This document shows positions 1 through 8,958 of a DNA stretch of 64,000 nt, piece after piece (the stretch's first letter is position 1; each line of letters begins with the position of its first letter). A program made the position numbers and the translations under genes. The stretch lies in the NCBI RefSeq assembly GCF_022842145.1, contig NZ_JALHQD010000001.1:192127-256126 (forward strand). The letters run 5' to 3'. Below the pieces are notes generated by a model. The model was not told the DNA's origin. It made no database searches and worked only from the letters and a program-made list of their open reading frames with translations. The DNA comes from Tabrizicola sp. (GTDB lineage: Bacteria; Pseudomonadota; Alphaproteobacteria; Rhodobacterales; Rhodobacteraceae).

Positions 1-924
1 ACGACGCCGGCACTGAACGTCAACCGCCTCTGCGGCTCGGGCGCGCAGGCCGTGGTCTCTGCCGTCCAGGCGCTGATGTTGGGAGACGCCGAAATGGCCT
101 TGGCCGGCGGAGCCGAGTGCATGAGCCGCTCGCCCTACATCCTTCCCGCCGCGCGTTTCGGTCAGAAGATGGGCGACACGCGCGCTTTGGACATGATGAC
201 CGGCGCGCTGACCTGTCCATTCGGCACCGGGCACATGGGCGTCACGGCCGAGAACGTCGCGGCAGCCCACGGCATTACCCGCGAGGACCAGGACGCCTTC
301 GCGCTGGAAAGCCAGACCCGCGCGGCAAGGGCAATCGCCGAGGGCCGCTACGCCGACCAGATCGTCCCCATCGAGATCGGCGGAAAGAAGGGCCCCACGA
401 CCTTTGCCACCGACGAACACCCCAAGGCCACCAGCGCCGAGGCCCTGGCCGGCCTGCGCCCCGCCTTCCAGAAGGACGGCACGGTGACGGCGGGCAATGC
501 CTCGGGCATCAACGACGGCGCGGCGGCGCTGGTAATGAGCCGCGACGCCAAGGGCAGCCGCGCCCGGATCATGGGATACGCGCTGGCGGGCGTGGACCCG
601 AAAGTCATGGGCCTTGGCCCGATCCCGGCGGTGCAGGCGCTGTGCCGCAAATTGGGCGTCAAGCCCGACAGCTTCGACGTGGTGGAATCCAACGAGGCCT
701 TTGCCGCCCAGGCCCTTGCCGTCTCCCGAGCGCTGGACCTCGACCCGGCGCGGGTGAACCCCAATGGCGGTGCCATTGCGCTAGGTCATCCTGTCGGGGC
801 GACCGGCGCGATCCTGGTCGTGAAGGCGCTGCATGAGCTGGAACGGACCGGCGGCCGCACCGCGCTGATCACGATGTGCATCGGCGGCGGCCAAGGCATC
901 GCGCTGGCCATCGAGCGCGCCTGA
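1..924 (+). CDS. Thiolase (acetyl-CoA C-acyltransferase), 5' end cut by window
   Basis: This is the C-terminal 307 residues of a thiolase, which condenses or cleaves acyl-CoA through a Cys-acyl intermediate (beta-oxidation or acetoacetyl-CoA synthesis). The reading frame is open from base 1. The nucleophilic cysteine lies in NRLCGSG at visible residues 9-15. The C-terminal signatures [18 protein letters not shown] (catalytic His) and CIGGGQG (second catalytic Cys) are both intact. About 80-85 residues are missing upstream compared with the usual 390-residue length. A GTG at 52 is internal, because the active-site Cys lies before it. The exact chain-length class (AtoB/PhaA versus FadA) cannot be decided from this fragment. 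Confidence 0.93.
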   Translation, partial: TTPALNVNRLCGSGAQAVVSAVQALMLGDAEMALAGGAECMSRSPYILPAARFGQKMGDTRALDMMTGALTCPFGTGHMGVTAENVAAAHGITREDQDAFALESQTRAARAIAEGRYADQIVPIEIGGKKGPTTFATDEHPKATSAEALAGLRPAFQKDGTVTAGNASGINDGAAALVMSRDAKGSRARIMGYALAGVDPKVMGLGPIPAVQALCRKLGVKPDSFDVVESNEAFAAQALAVSRALDLDPARVNPNGGAIALGHPVGATGAILVVKALHELERTGGRTALITMCIGGGQGIALAIERA

Positions 925-926
925 CC

Positions 927-990
927 CCTCCTCGTTCGACTTCGTCTCCTCGTCGGTGGACCTGCGAGGAAAGACAAAGTCGACGACGAG
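927..990. repeat. Intergenic imperfect hairpin, repeat family A
   Basis: A 33-base segment at 927-959 built around TTCGACTTCGTCTCCTCGTCGG is followed by a partial reverse complement at 974-990 (AAAGTCGACGACGAG). The same 33-base unit recurs almost perfectly, inverted, at 37613-37645, and a related hairpin lies at 3219-3285. It follows the thiolase stop directly, so it may act as a terminator, but no T-tract is present. The remaining bases up to 1137 show no convincing gene. Confidence 0.6.
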
Positions 991-1137
991 CCCCGCGCTG
1001 CGCCTCACCCGGCCAGCGCGTCGATCATCCGGACCTGAAGGGCGTGGCGACCGCCCTCGATACGGCCCGGGCTGCAATCTGACGTACCGCTGACATGGGT
1101 CGTCCGGTTACGCCAGATCAACCCAATCGGGATTGGC

Positions 1138-1161
1138 GTAGGGTGGGCGATACGCCCACCC
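1138..1161. terminator. GGGTGGGCG palindrome at the 3' end of pbpC (repeat family B)
   Basis: GGGTGGGCG-ATA-CGCCCACCC at 1141-1161 is a perfect 9-bp stem with a 3-base loop, preceded by GTA. It lies just beyond the pbpC stop on the minus strand and between two converging genes. The same sequence caps cobQ at 48786-48813. It is likely a transcript end or a dispersed palindromic repeat. Confidence 0.5.
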
Positions 1162-1166
1162 TGCCT

Positions 1167-3206
1167 TCAGCGCACCTGCACCTGCGACCGGGCCGAACGC
1201 CCGTCCGCGTCGATCACGCTCAGCGTCACAAAGCCCGCGCCGGGCAGGGCCAGGATCGCCTCGCGCCCGTCCATGCCGACGATCACCGGCACGCCGTCCG
1301 CCAGCCAGGTGAAGGGTGCCGTCCCGCCCGTAACCCGGACCTTCAGTCCGGACGCAAGCAGTTCCACTTCCGCCCCGTCCGGCGGGAAGGCCACTGCGGG
1401 CGCATCGGCATCCGCCGCGAATACGGCGGACCGCGACCGGAACCGCTGCAAGGGCTGCGGCAATTCTGCATTGGCCACCAGCAGGGTGGAGGCCGGGGCC
1501 GCGGGCTGCGGGTCGAGCTTCCCCTTCAGCCGGTTGAACGCCTGGAACAGCACGGGTGCTGCCACATCCGCCCCGAAGGCCCCCGGCACCGGCGTCCCGT
1601 CGGCCCGGCCCATCCAGACCCCGACCACGTGCTTGCCGTCAAAGCCGATCGCCCAGGCGTCCCGGTGGCCGTAGGACGTCCCGGTCTTGTAGGCCAGCCG
1701 ATTGCTCGGCGCACCCGGAGGCGGAGCCAACCCCGCCAGAATATCGCCCACCTGCCAGGCCGCGACCTCGGACACCACGCGCTGTCCCTCGGGCACCTCG
1801 GCATCCAGCCGCCAGGTCAGTGGCCGCGCCACCCCGCCCCGCGCCAGCGTCGCATAAAGCTGCACCATGTCCGACAGCGTCACCCCGACCCCGCCCAAGG
1901 CAATCGCGAGCCCAGGCTGATCACCGGGGAACACCGGCTGCATTCCCGCCTTCTCCATCGCGGAAATCAGCTTCGCGGGACCCAAAGCCTCGGTCAGCGC
2001 CACGACCGGGATGTTGCGCGACAGCTGCAAGGCCTCGCGCATCCGGATCGTGCCGAGGTAAAGCTTGTCGAAGTTCTGCGGCGCATAGGCGCCGAAAGCC
2101 ATCGGACGGTCGTCGATCATCGTCTCGGGATGGCCCAACCCCTCATCGAAGGCCAAGGCGTAGACCAGGGGCTTCAATGTGGACCCGGGCGACCGCAGCG
2201 CCTGGGTCATGTCGACGAAGCCCTGCCGCCGATCGCTCTGGTAGCCCGCCGATCCGACCGAGGCCAGGATCTGGCCCGAGGCATGGTCGGCGACCAGGAT
2301 CGCCACCTGCAACGCTTCGCCGCGGCCCTCGACGGCTTCCAGCGCAAGCGCCTCCAGCTTCTTCTGCAGATCGCCGTCAAGGGTCAGGTGGTGGGTCAGG
2401 GTCGTCGGCAGCTCGGCTTTCGCCCGGTCAGCCAGATGAGGGGCCAGAGCCGGGAAGGGTTTGCGCAGCCCCGGCACCGCTTCGCGCAGCGCTGCGTCTG
2501 CCGCGCCGGCGTCGATCACGCCCGCCTCGACCGCCCGCGCCAGCACCCGGTTCCGCGCCGCCTCGGCCCGGTCGGCGGCGCGGTCGGGGCGGCGGCTTTC
2601 CGGGCTTTGCGGGATCGCCACCAGAAGGGCTGCCTCGGCCGGGGTCAGACGGCGCGGCTCCTTGCCGAAATAGCTGATCGAGGCCGCCCGCACGCCTTCG
2701 AGGTTTCCGCCGAAGGGGGCCAGATGCAGGTACAACTGCAGGATCTGGTCCTTCGACAGCCGCCGCTCCAGCGCCAGCGCGACCCGCATCTGCCGCAGCT
2801 TGCCGCCAACTTGGCCGGTCGTCCCCTCCTCCAACAGCCGGGCGACCTGCATCGTCAGGGTCGACCCGCCCGAGACGACGCGCCCGTTCCATACCGCCTG
2901 CAGAACCGCCCGTGTCATCGACCGGGGATCGACGCCGGAATGGTCTCGGAACCGCCTGTCCTCATAGGCCATGAGCATCCGCAGATAGACCGGGTCCACC
3001 TTGTCCGGCGGCAGCGCCAGCCGCCAACGGCCATCGGCCACGGTATAGGCGCGCAGAAGATCGCCCTCGCGGTCGAGAACCTCAATGGAGGTCTCGACCA
3101 GCAGCGGCGGCAGGACCGTGGCGTCAATCCACCGGTCGAAATGGTCGCGGCCAAAGGCGCCAAGCCAGAGACCCAAGGCAAGCACCAGAAGCCAACGCGC
3201 GCGCAT
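1167..3206 (-). CDS. pbpC: Penicillin-binding protein 1C (bifunctional glycosyltransferase/transpeptidase)
   Basis: A 679-residue class A penicillin-binding protein of the PBP1C type, anchored in the inner membrane and acting on periplasmic peptidoglycan. It has an N-terminal membrane segment (residues about 4-18). The GT51 glycosyltransferase domain carries the EDRRFRDHSGVD motif and GGSTLTMQVARLL. The transpeptidase has the SxxK motif (STLK inside RSPGSTLKP), an SRN motif (LSRNIP) and KTGTS. A C-terminal BiPBP-type beta domain follows. I chose the ATG at 3206 because the hydrophobic segment starts there; an in-frame start at 3239 would add 11 residues lying inside an inverted repeat. It is the downstream partner of the alpha-2-macroglobulin gene, an arrangement also known from E. 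coli (yfhM-pbpC). Confidence 0.95.
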   Translation of the reverse strand: MRARWLLVLALGLWLGAFGRDHFDRWIDATVLPPLLVETSIEVLDREGDLLRAYTVADGRWRLALPPDKVDPVYLRMLMAYEDRRFRDHSGVDPRSMTRAVLQAVWNGRVVSGGSTLTMQVARLLEEGTTGQVGGKLRQMRVALALERRLSKDQILQLYLHLAPFGGNLEGVRAASISYFGKEPRRLTPAEAALLVAIPQSPESRRPDRAADRAEAARNRVLARAVEAGVIDAGAADAALREAVPGLRKPFPALAPHLADRAKAELPTTLTHHLTLDGDLQKKLEALALEAVEGRGEALQVAILVADHASGQILASVGSAGYQSDRRQGFVDMTQALRSPGSTLKPLVYALAFDEGLGHPETMIDDRPMAFGAYAPQNFDKLYLGTIRMREALQLSRNIPVVALTEALGPAKLISAMEKAGMQPVFPGDQPGLAIALGGVGVTLSDMVQLYATLARGGVARPLTWRLDAEVPEGQRVVSEVAAWQVGDILAGLAPPPGAPSNRLAYKTGTSYGHRDAWAIGFDGKHVVGVWMGRADGTPVPGAFGADVAAPVLFQAFNRLKGKLDPQPAAPASTLLVANAELPQPLQRFRSRSAVFAADADAPAVAFPPDGAEVELLASGLKVRVTGGTAPFTWLADGVPVIVGMDGREAILALPGAGFVTLSVIDADGRSARSQVQVR

Positions 3207-3218
3207 CACCGAGGTTCG

Positions 3219-3285
3219 CTCCTCGAGCACTTCGTGCACTCCTCGCTCCGCGCTCCTCCGACGAGTGCACGAAGTGCTCGAGGAG
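3219..3285. repeat. 23-bp perfect inverted repeat between the A2M and pbpC genes
   Basis: Left arm 3219-3241 and right arm 3263-3285 are perfect reverse complements (23 bp, core GAGCACTTCGTGCACTC) with a 21-base loop. The element fills the gap between the two minus-strand genes and ends about 13 bases before the pbpC start. It could be an intra-operon attenuator or a mobile palindromic repeat. It belongs with repeat family A by its ACTTCGT core. Confidence 0.8.
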
Positions 3286-3339
3286 GGTGCCCTAGCGCCA
3301 CCGCCAAAAGACGGAAGCGCGCCTTTCTCCGAAGCGGGG

Positions 3340-6300
3340 TCACTTGGTTATCGTGACCTCGCCCGTCTCGCTGCGCGCCCTGAAGTCGGGGCGGTACATG
3401 TCCTCGACCGAGGCGGCGGCGTGGTGGAAGGTGCCCGGGCTGACCGCCCGCACGACGTAGGCCAGCTTGAACGGCTGGTCCGAGCGCCAGTCCACCGCCG
3501 TCAGGAAGCGGTCCTGCCGGAACTCGCTATGGGCGACGTCCTGCAGGCTGTCCAGCCAGCCCAGTTCCGACGTCGAGCCTGCCGACATCAGGTTCGGGTT
3601 GTCGATCTCGAACCCGGCGGGCAGGGGGTCGCTGACCATCAGCCGCGCCTCGCCATAGGCGAAGGGCGTCACTTCCAGCACCGTCACCAGCCGCGTTCCG
3701 GCTGCCACGTTCTCCAAGGCCACAGGCTCACCGGCCATCGTGAAGTAGCTGCGGGAGATGGCATAGCCGTTGCCACCCGCCGGTTCCGGTTCGGACGGGA
3801 CGCCATAGGTGGTGATGGTGACCGTGGTACCCGGCCCGTCGTTCTTCACCACCACCGGAGTCACCGAGTCTGCGTCCAGCACGCGGACCAGGGGGCCGGA
3901 CGCAGGCTGGCCGTCAATGGTGAGCCCGTCCACCGCGGGCCGGTCGATCAGCGCATTCGCCGCCAGCAGCGCCCAGGTGGCCTCTTGCGTCGAGAGGTTC
4001 GTGCCTTGCGCCGCCAGCCGGTCGGTCAGCGCCTCGCGGTCCACCGCGTTGGATCCTGCCTCGACCGCCAGCGTCAGAAGCGCGGCCGTGTCGCGGTACC
4101 GCGTGCCGTAGTCCACCCGCCAGATCTGGCCCTGCTCGGGGGGCAAAGACTCCATCTTTGCCGCGGCCTTGCGGAACATCGCATCCGCCCGCGCCTGGTC
4201 GCCGTAGGACGCAAGCGCGGCCCCGACCTGACCCATCGCCAGCGGGGTGGCAAAATCGTCGCCCTTCACGTTGGCATAGTAGCGCAGATCGCCAATGGCC
4301 GCCGCACCCTCGCGCGCCAGCACCATCAGCGCATAGGCTAGCGCCTCGCCGCCGCCGTTGGTTTCGGCGCTGAAGTCCGGCGCGTAGTTCACCTGGTTCC
4401 GCAGGTTCGCCAGCGCGGATCTGAACGCCACATCGGGCACCTGGTAGCCCTGCGCCTTCGCCCGGCTGAGGAAGTCGGTGACATAGGCATCGAGCCAGAA
4501 GTCACCCTCTGCCGGCCCCCAGAGCCCGAACCCGCCGGTCGAGGACTGGTTCGCCAGAATCTCGACGATGGCTTCGTTGATCCGGCCCGCGATTTCCGCG
4601 TCGCCTTCCAGGTCCATCACCCGCGCCACTTCGTCGAAGTAGAGCAGCGGCAGCGCCCGGCTGGTCATCTGTTCCGTGCAGCCATAGGGATAGCGGTCCA
4701 GCGCGGCCAGCAGCCCCGGCGCATTGAGGCGCGCCAGGGGACCGATTGCCATCGTGGCCTTGCCCGAGCCGGCCACCAACCCGGCGAAGACATCGCCGTC
4801 GAAGGTGAAGGTCTGTCCAGAGGCAAGCTCCAGCCGTGAAATCCGCGCGACCTCGGGGTCATTCACCTGCACCGGGACCGACAGCGTCTTCTTCAAGACC
4901 TTCCCGTCCGGCGTGGTCAGGCTGATGTCGATGGTCTGCACCCCGACCGCGCCTGCCGTCACCGGGACCTCGAACACCGCCTTGGCCTTGTCGCCCAGAT
5001 CGAACCCCGAGGGCACGGTCCCGAGCGTTAGCCCATTTGCGACGACATCAAGGCTCATCCGCCCCGACGGCCCGGTCGCGTGGACCACTTCCAGAAGCAG
5101 CCGCGACGTGTCGCCCGGCGACAGGAAGCGCGGCACCGAGGCCGTCACCACGACCGGATCGCGGACCAGCACATCGGCGCTGGCTTGGCCGACGCCGGTC
5201 TTGGACCATGCCACAGCCATCACCTTCACTGTACCGTTGAACGACGGCAGATCGAAGGACGCCCGCGCGTAGCCGTCCGCGCCAACCTCGACCGGGCCGG
5301 TGAAATAGGCCACCAGCTCTTCCGTGGGGGGTGGCGCCTGCAACCGCGCCTGGGCGCCCGCATCGCCACCGGAGCGGACTTCCCCGGTCGCGCCGTTCAG
5401 CCCGTCGATCAGCCGGCCATAGATGTCGCGGATGCCGACGCCCAGCCGCCGCTGGCCAAAGTAATGCGCCTGCGGATCCGGGGCCTCGAACCCCGTAAGG
5501 TTCAGGATGCCCACGTCCACCGCCGCGATGGTGACGTAAGCGGTCTCGCCCGTCGCCACGCCTTCGACCTTCACCGCCACGTCCAGCGGCCCGCGCGGCG
5601 CTGCCTCTGCCGCCATTTCGACCGTCGCCTTCAAAGCCCGCGCGCTCGGATCGATGGAAGCATGGGTCAGCCCCAGGGCCCGCGCCGGGTTCCGCCCCGC
5701 CGCCACGTCCATCGGCCGCAAAACCGAAACCGTCACATAGACCCCCGCGCCCCATTCGTCCGTCACCGGAAGCTGGATCAAGTTCTCGCCCTCTTTCACT
5801 TCCACGGCCTGCATCGCCACCAGCCGGTTCGACAGCACCGTCACCAGCGCCGTCCCGGCCGCCCGCGGCACGATCCGCAACGTCGCGGTATCGCCAGGCT
5901 TGTAGGCCGGCTTGTCCAGCGACAGTTCCAGCGTGTCCGGCGTGGCCGAGGCGTCCGCAGGCGCATACCAGCCCGCGTAGAACTCCATCGACGTGGCGGC
6001 CTTCCCGCCATCGGCCGCGGTCACCAGAACCTCATAGGTCCCCCAGCTGACATCCGCCGCGACTTCGACCGGAGCCGTGCCAAGCACCGCCTCGCCCTCG
6101 GCCACCACTTCGCGGCTGACCACCGGCTCCCAGTTCCAGTTGCCGTAGCTTTGATACCACTGGTAGTCGTACTGTACGCGGGCCACGGTCCATTTGACTG
6201 GCAGCGCCACCGGCGTCTCGCCCTCGACTGCCAAAAGCTGGAACCGTGCCTCGCCGCCCTCGGGGGCGACGCCGTCGAACAGGGGCTTAACCCCGATCAT

Positions 6301-8787
6301 CGGTTCAGTCGAGGCGACCGCCTTGGTCACCGACCGCTCCACCGGACGGCCCGAGCCCTCGGCCACGCGGATCGTCACGCGGGCTTCCAGCGGGCGGTGC
6401 GGGTCCGCGATCTGCGGCAGATAGACCGGCAGCACGGCATTGCCCGCCTCGTCCGTCTCACCACCATTCAGCGCCTCCATCACCGCACTGAACGGCTGGT
6501 CGTGGCGCCCGAAGACGTAGCCCGGGAAGGCCGCCAGGCCGTCTGCCGCACGCAGCAGAACCTCGCCCTCGATGGCCAGCCCCGCGCCGGGGGCGCCGAA
6601 CAGGTAGCGCGCGGCCACGGTCAGATCGACCGAGGAGTCCTGGCCGACCAGCAGCGGCGCATCGGCCATCGTCAGGTCGAAGTCGATGCGTTCCGGCAGG
6701 AAATCCTCGACCAGGAAGGTCTTGGACGCCAAAGCCGGGGCTTCCAGATCGGCGAACATTTCCAGCCGCCAGACCCCGCGCGGAGCGGAGCCTGCGATGG
6801 GCAGGCTGAAGACATGCCCACCCGCGCCGAAGTCGCTGACCTGCATCCGCGAGTATTCCACGCCGTCCGGGCGTTTCAGCACCGCCGTCAGCGGCAAGCC
6901 TTCGACCGCCGCCTGTTCCGCATCCCGCGCCAGCGCGGTGACATAGACCGTCCCGCCCGCGCGATAGGCCCCCCGGTCGGTGGTGACGAACACGTCGATG
7001 GGCGGAGACGCCTCGCGCCCTTCGACCCCGCGGTCGGAAAGGTCGAATTCGGGATCGGTCAGCGACAGGAAGGCGATGTCCTGATCGGCTTCCTTCACCA
7101 CGACCATCGCGGGCGCACTGCCCGCCATGCCGCGCGTCAGGCCCGCGTCGAACCGCGCATAGCCCTGGTCATCGGTCGTGGCCGTGCCCAGCAACGTATT
7201 GGCCCGGTTCAGAAGCTCCACCGTCACGCCCGGCTTCGCCGCAGCCGTGCCGAGCGACCGAACGAAGACATGCAGCCCGTCCACCCCCGACATCGTCGTG
7301 ACCCCAAGGTCCGAGATCACGAACCATTGCCAGCCCGGCGGAATGGTATAGGGGTCCACCCCCGGCACCGCGGCCTTCAGGGCGTAGATGCCGGCTGGCA
7401 GCCCCTTCAGCGCCTCGCCCAGCGGGAGGCGGGTGGTGACGTCCTTGTTGACCTCCTGCCCGACCGTTGCCGTACCGGTCCACAACGCCTCGCCCACCGT
7501 GTCGGCGAAGTATTCCTCGGAATAAACGTTGATCGGCGCGCCGAAGTAGGTGTCCTGCACGGACCGCAAGAGGTTGCGGTCGGTGACGCGGTACAGCGTC
7601 AGGTCCAGCTTCTCGGTGTTCACCGTCTCGACCGGCAGCGCCGGATCGCCCGCCTTCGGCAGGACATAGCCACGGCCCGGGAACTTCACCCCCGGAGCCC
7701 GGTCGCGGACGTATTGCGTAATCTCGACCGACTTCGCCATCGTCTGGCCGTCGGCAGCAGGCAGCCCCTCGCGGAAGGTGACGGAGTAGCGTTTCCCATG
7801 CTCCAGCCCCGCGACGCAAAGCTGCCGCCAGCCGCCGTTTTCCACCGTCAGACCGGAGTCCTTCAGCTGAACGAAGGTTGAATAATCGACGCCCGAGGCC
7901 ACCAGATCCTCACTGAACGTCACGCAGATTCGTGGGCGGGCAAGGTCGGACTGCACCAGCGTCTCGGCAATGCGAAAGCCGTACTTTCCAATCGCCGCAT
8001 CCAGCAGAGCAGCCGTATCCACCCGCTCCTGCAGGCCTTGCGCCAGACGCAGAGCAGAAACGGTATCGCGCCCCCGCCCGTTCCGCTCCAGGACGTCGGC
8101 CATCGTCACCAGGATCGTATGGCGCAGCGCCGGGTTTTCGGCCCGCAGATAGGCGTTCACCGACGACAGCATCGCCTGGCTGAAAAAGTACCCCGACTGG
8201 TTCTGATCCGCGATCCCCGCCTGCAACTGCCGCCGCGCGAACTCGCCCCAGGTCGCGGCGTCATCGGTCCGGTTCAGCGCCGCGCCGGTGTAGGCCGCCG
8301 CGCCAGCCCAGTCGCCCCGCCCCTCGGCCTCGGACGCCGCCGCCAGGTGTTCTTCGGCCGACCAGGGACCCGTCGTATGCTGCCGACCAAGCCCCTGGGC
8401 CTGCTCGAAGGCCGGCTGCACGTCCCAGTCCGGCAGGAAGGCCAACTCCTTGCGCCGATCCGCCGCCGCCGCCCGCAGACCCGCATTCGCCTCGATCACC
8501 GTGGCCGAGTAGGCCCCCGCGAAGAATGCCCCCTCGCCTGGATTGTTCTTCACGAAACACGACCCGTTGTTCGTGTTGAACACATATCCCGTGCAGCGCG
8601 CGTTGGTCAGGCAGGCCCGCTCGCAAGCCTCGATCGTGGTGTCAAAAACGCTGGCGACATCGCCCCCCGGCAGGTCCTGGTCCTGGGTCACCACGAAGCG
8701 CCGCTCTGGGATCAGGTCCTGTGCCACCGCCATTCCGGTCGAGCCAAGAACAACCGCCGCTACCATCGCCTTCAGAAACCCGCGCAT
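3340..8787 (-). CDS. Bacterial alpha-2-macroglobulin with N-terminal PAN/Apple domain
   Basis: A giant 1815-residue periplasmic protein. After a signal peptide (residues 1-23, cleavage after AVA) comes a Cys-rich PAN/Apple-like region, then repeated MG beta-sandwich domains with a bait region. The thioester motif CTEQ has Cys at residue 1370 and lies in GCTEQM, followed by the alpha-helical thioester domain. Bacterial A2Ms trap foreign proteases by covalent attachment and work beside PBP1C. The start at 8787 is fixed by a GGAGG eight bases upstream; the longer frame from 8826 has no such site. There is no lipobox, unlike E. coli YfhM, so it is probably soluble. The pbpC gene follows after 133 bases. 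Confidence 0.95.
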   Translation of the reverse strand: MRGFLKAMVAAVVLGSTGMAVAQDLIPERRFVVTQDQDLPGGDVASVFDTTIEACERACLTNARCTGYVFNTNNGSCFVKNNPGEGAFFAGAYSATVIEANAGLRAAAADRRKELAFLPDWDVQPAFEQAQGLGRQHTTGPWSAEEHLAAASEAEGRGDWAGAAAYTGAALNRTDDAATWGEFARRQLQAGIADQNQSGYFFSQAMLSSVNAYLRAENPALRHTILVTMADVLERNGRGRDTVSALRLAQGLQERVDTAALLDAAIGKYGFRIAETLVQSDLARPRICVTFSEDLVASGVDYSTFVQLKDSGLTVENGGWRQLCVAGLEHGKRYSVTFREGLPAADGQTMAKSVEITQYVRDRAPGVKFPGRGYVLPKAGDPALPVETVNTEKLDLTLYRVTDRNLLRSVQDTYFGAPINVYSEEYFADTVGEALWTGTATVGQEVNKDVTTRLPLGEALKGLPAGIYALKAAVPGVDPYTIPPGWQWFVISDLGVTTMSGVDGLHVFVRSLGTAAAKPGVTVELLNRANTLLGTATTDDQGYARFDAGLTRGMAGSAPAMVVVKEADQDIAFLSLTDPEFDLSDRGVEGREASPPIDVFVTTDRGAYRAGGTVYVTALARDAEQAAVEGLPLTAVLKRPDGVEYSRMQVSDFGAGGHVFSLPIAGSAPRGVWRLEMFADLEAPALASKTFLVEDFLPERIDFDLTMADAPLLVGQDSSVDLTVAARYLFGAPGAGLAIEGEVLLRAADGLAAFPGYVFGRHDQPFSAVMEALNGGETDEAGNAVLPVYLPQIADPHRPLEARVTIRVAEGSGRPVERSVTKAVASTEPMIGVKPLFDGVAPEGGEARFQLLAVEGETPVALPVKWTVARVQYDYQWYQSYGNWNWEPVVSREVVAEGEAVLGTAPVEVAADVSWGTYEVLVTAADGGKAATSMEFYAGWYAPADASATPDTLELSLDKPAYKPGDTATLRIVPRAAGTALVTVLSNRLVAMQAVEVKEGENLIQLPVTDEWGAGVYVTVSVLRPMDVAAGRNPARALGLTHASIDPSARALKATVEMAAEAAPRGPLDVAVKVEGVATGETAYVTIAAVDVGILNLTGFEAPDPQAHYFGQRRLGVGIRDIYGRLIDGLNGATGEVRSGGDAGAQARLQAPPPTEELVAYFTGPVEVGADGYARASFDLPSFNGTVKVMAVAWSKTGVGQASADVLVRDPVVVTASVPRFLSPGDTSRLLLEVVHATGPSGRMSLDVVANGLTLGTVPSGFDLGDKAKAVFEVPVTAGAVGVQTIDISLTTPDGKVLKKTLSVPVQVNDPEVARISRLELASGQTFTFDGDVFAGLVAGSGKATMAIGPLARLNAPGLLAALDRYPYGCTEQMTSRALPLLYFDEVARVMDLEGDAEIAGRINEAIVEILANQSSTGGFGLWGPAEGDFWLDAYVTDFLSRAKAQGYQVPDVAFRSALANLRNQVNYAPDFSAETNGGGEALAYALMVLAREGAAAIGDLRYYANVKGDDFATPLAMGQVGAALASYGDQARADAMFRKAAAKMESLPPEQGQIWRVDYGTRYRDTAALLTLAVEAGSNAVDREALTDRLAAQGTNLSTQEATWALLAANALIDRPAVDGLTIDGQPASGPLVRVLDADSVTPVVVKNDGPGTTVTITTYGVPSEPEPAGGNGYAISRSYFTMAGEPVALENVAAGTRLVTVLEVTPFAYGEARLMVSDPLPAGFEIDNPNLMSAGSTSELGWLDSLQDVAHSEFRQDRFLTAVDWRSDQPFKLAYVVRAVSPGTFHHAAASVEDMYRPDFRARSETGEVTITK

Positions 8788-8958
8788 CGAAAATGCCTCC
8801 TGCATCCAGAGCCGCGACTGTCGCATGGCCCCGCCCTTTCAGGCAAGCAGCCACACCCTGTCGGCGTTAAGCCTTGGTTCATTTTGATCGGCGAGGGTAG
8901 TCGCGAAAACCGGATGTCGGCCTCCGCCGGCACCGCGCAGAATGTCGGTCGGTCAAGC

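Noticed and set aside
1095-3356. 753-codon plus-strand ORF opposite pbpC
   Set aside because: It is rich in Arg, Gly, Pro and His with no domain, and lies fully over a gene with clear PBP1C motifs. Such shadow frames are common in GC-rich DNA. The same holds for 5080-7881, 35280-37247, 12253-13743, 44025-46241 and 32365-33972.
8038-8958. N-terminal extension of the histidine kinase
   Set aside because: The frame is open upstream by chance; it overlaps the alpha-2-macroglobulin gene on the other strand and has no kinase-related sequence before about 8914.
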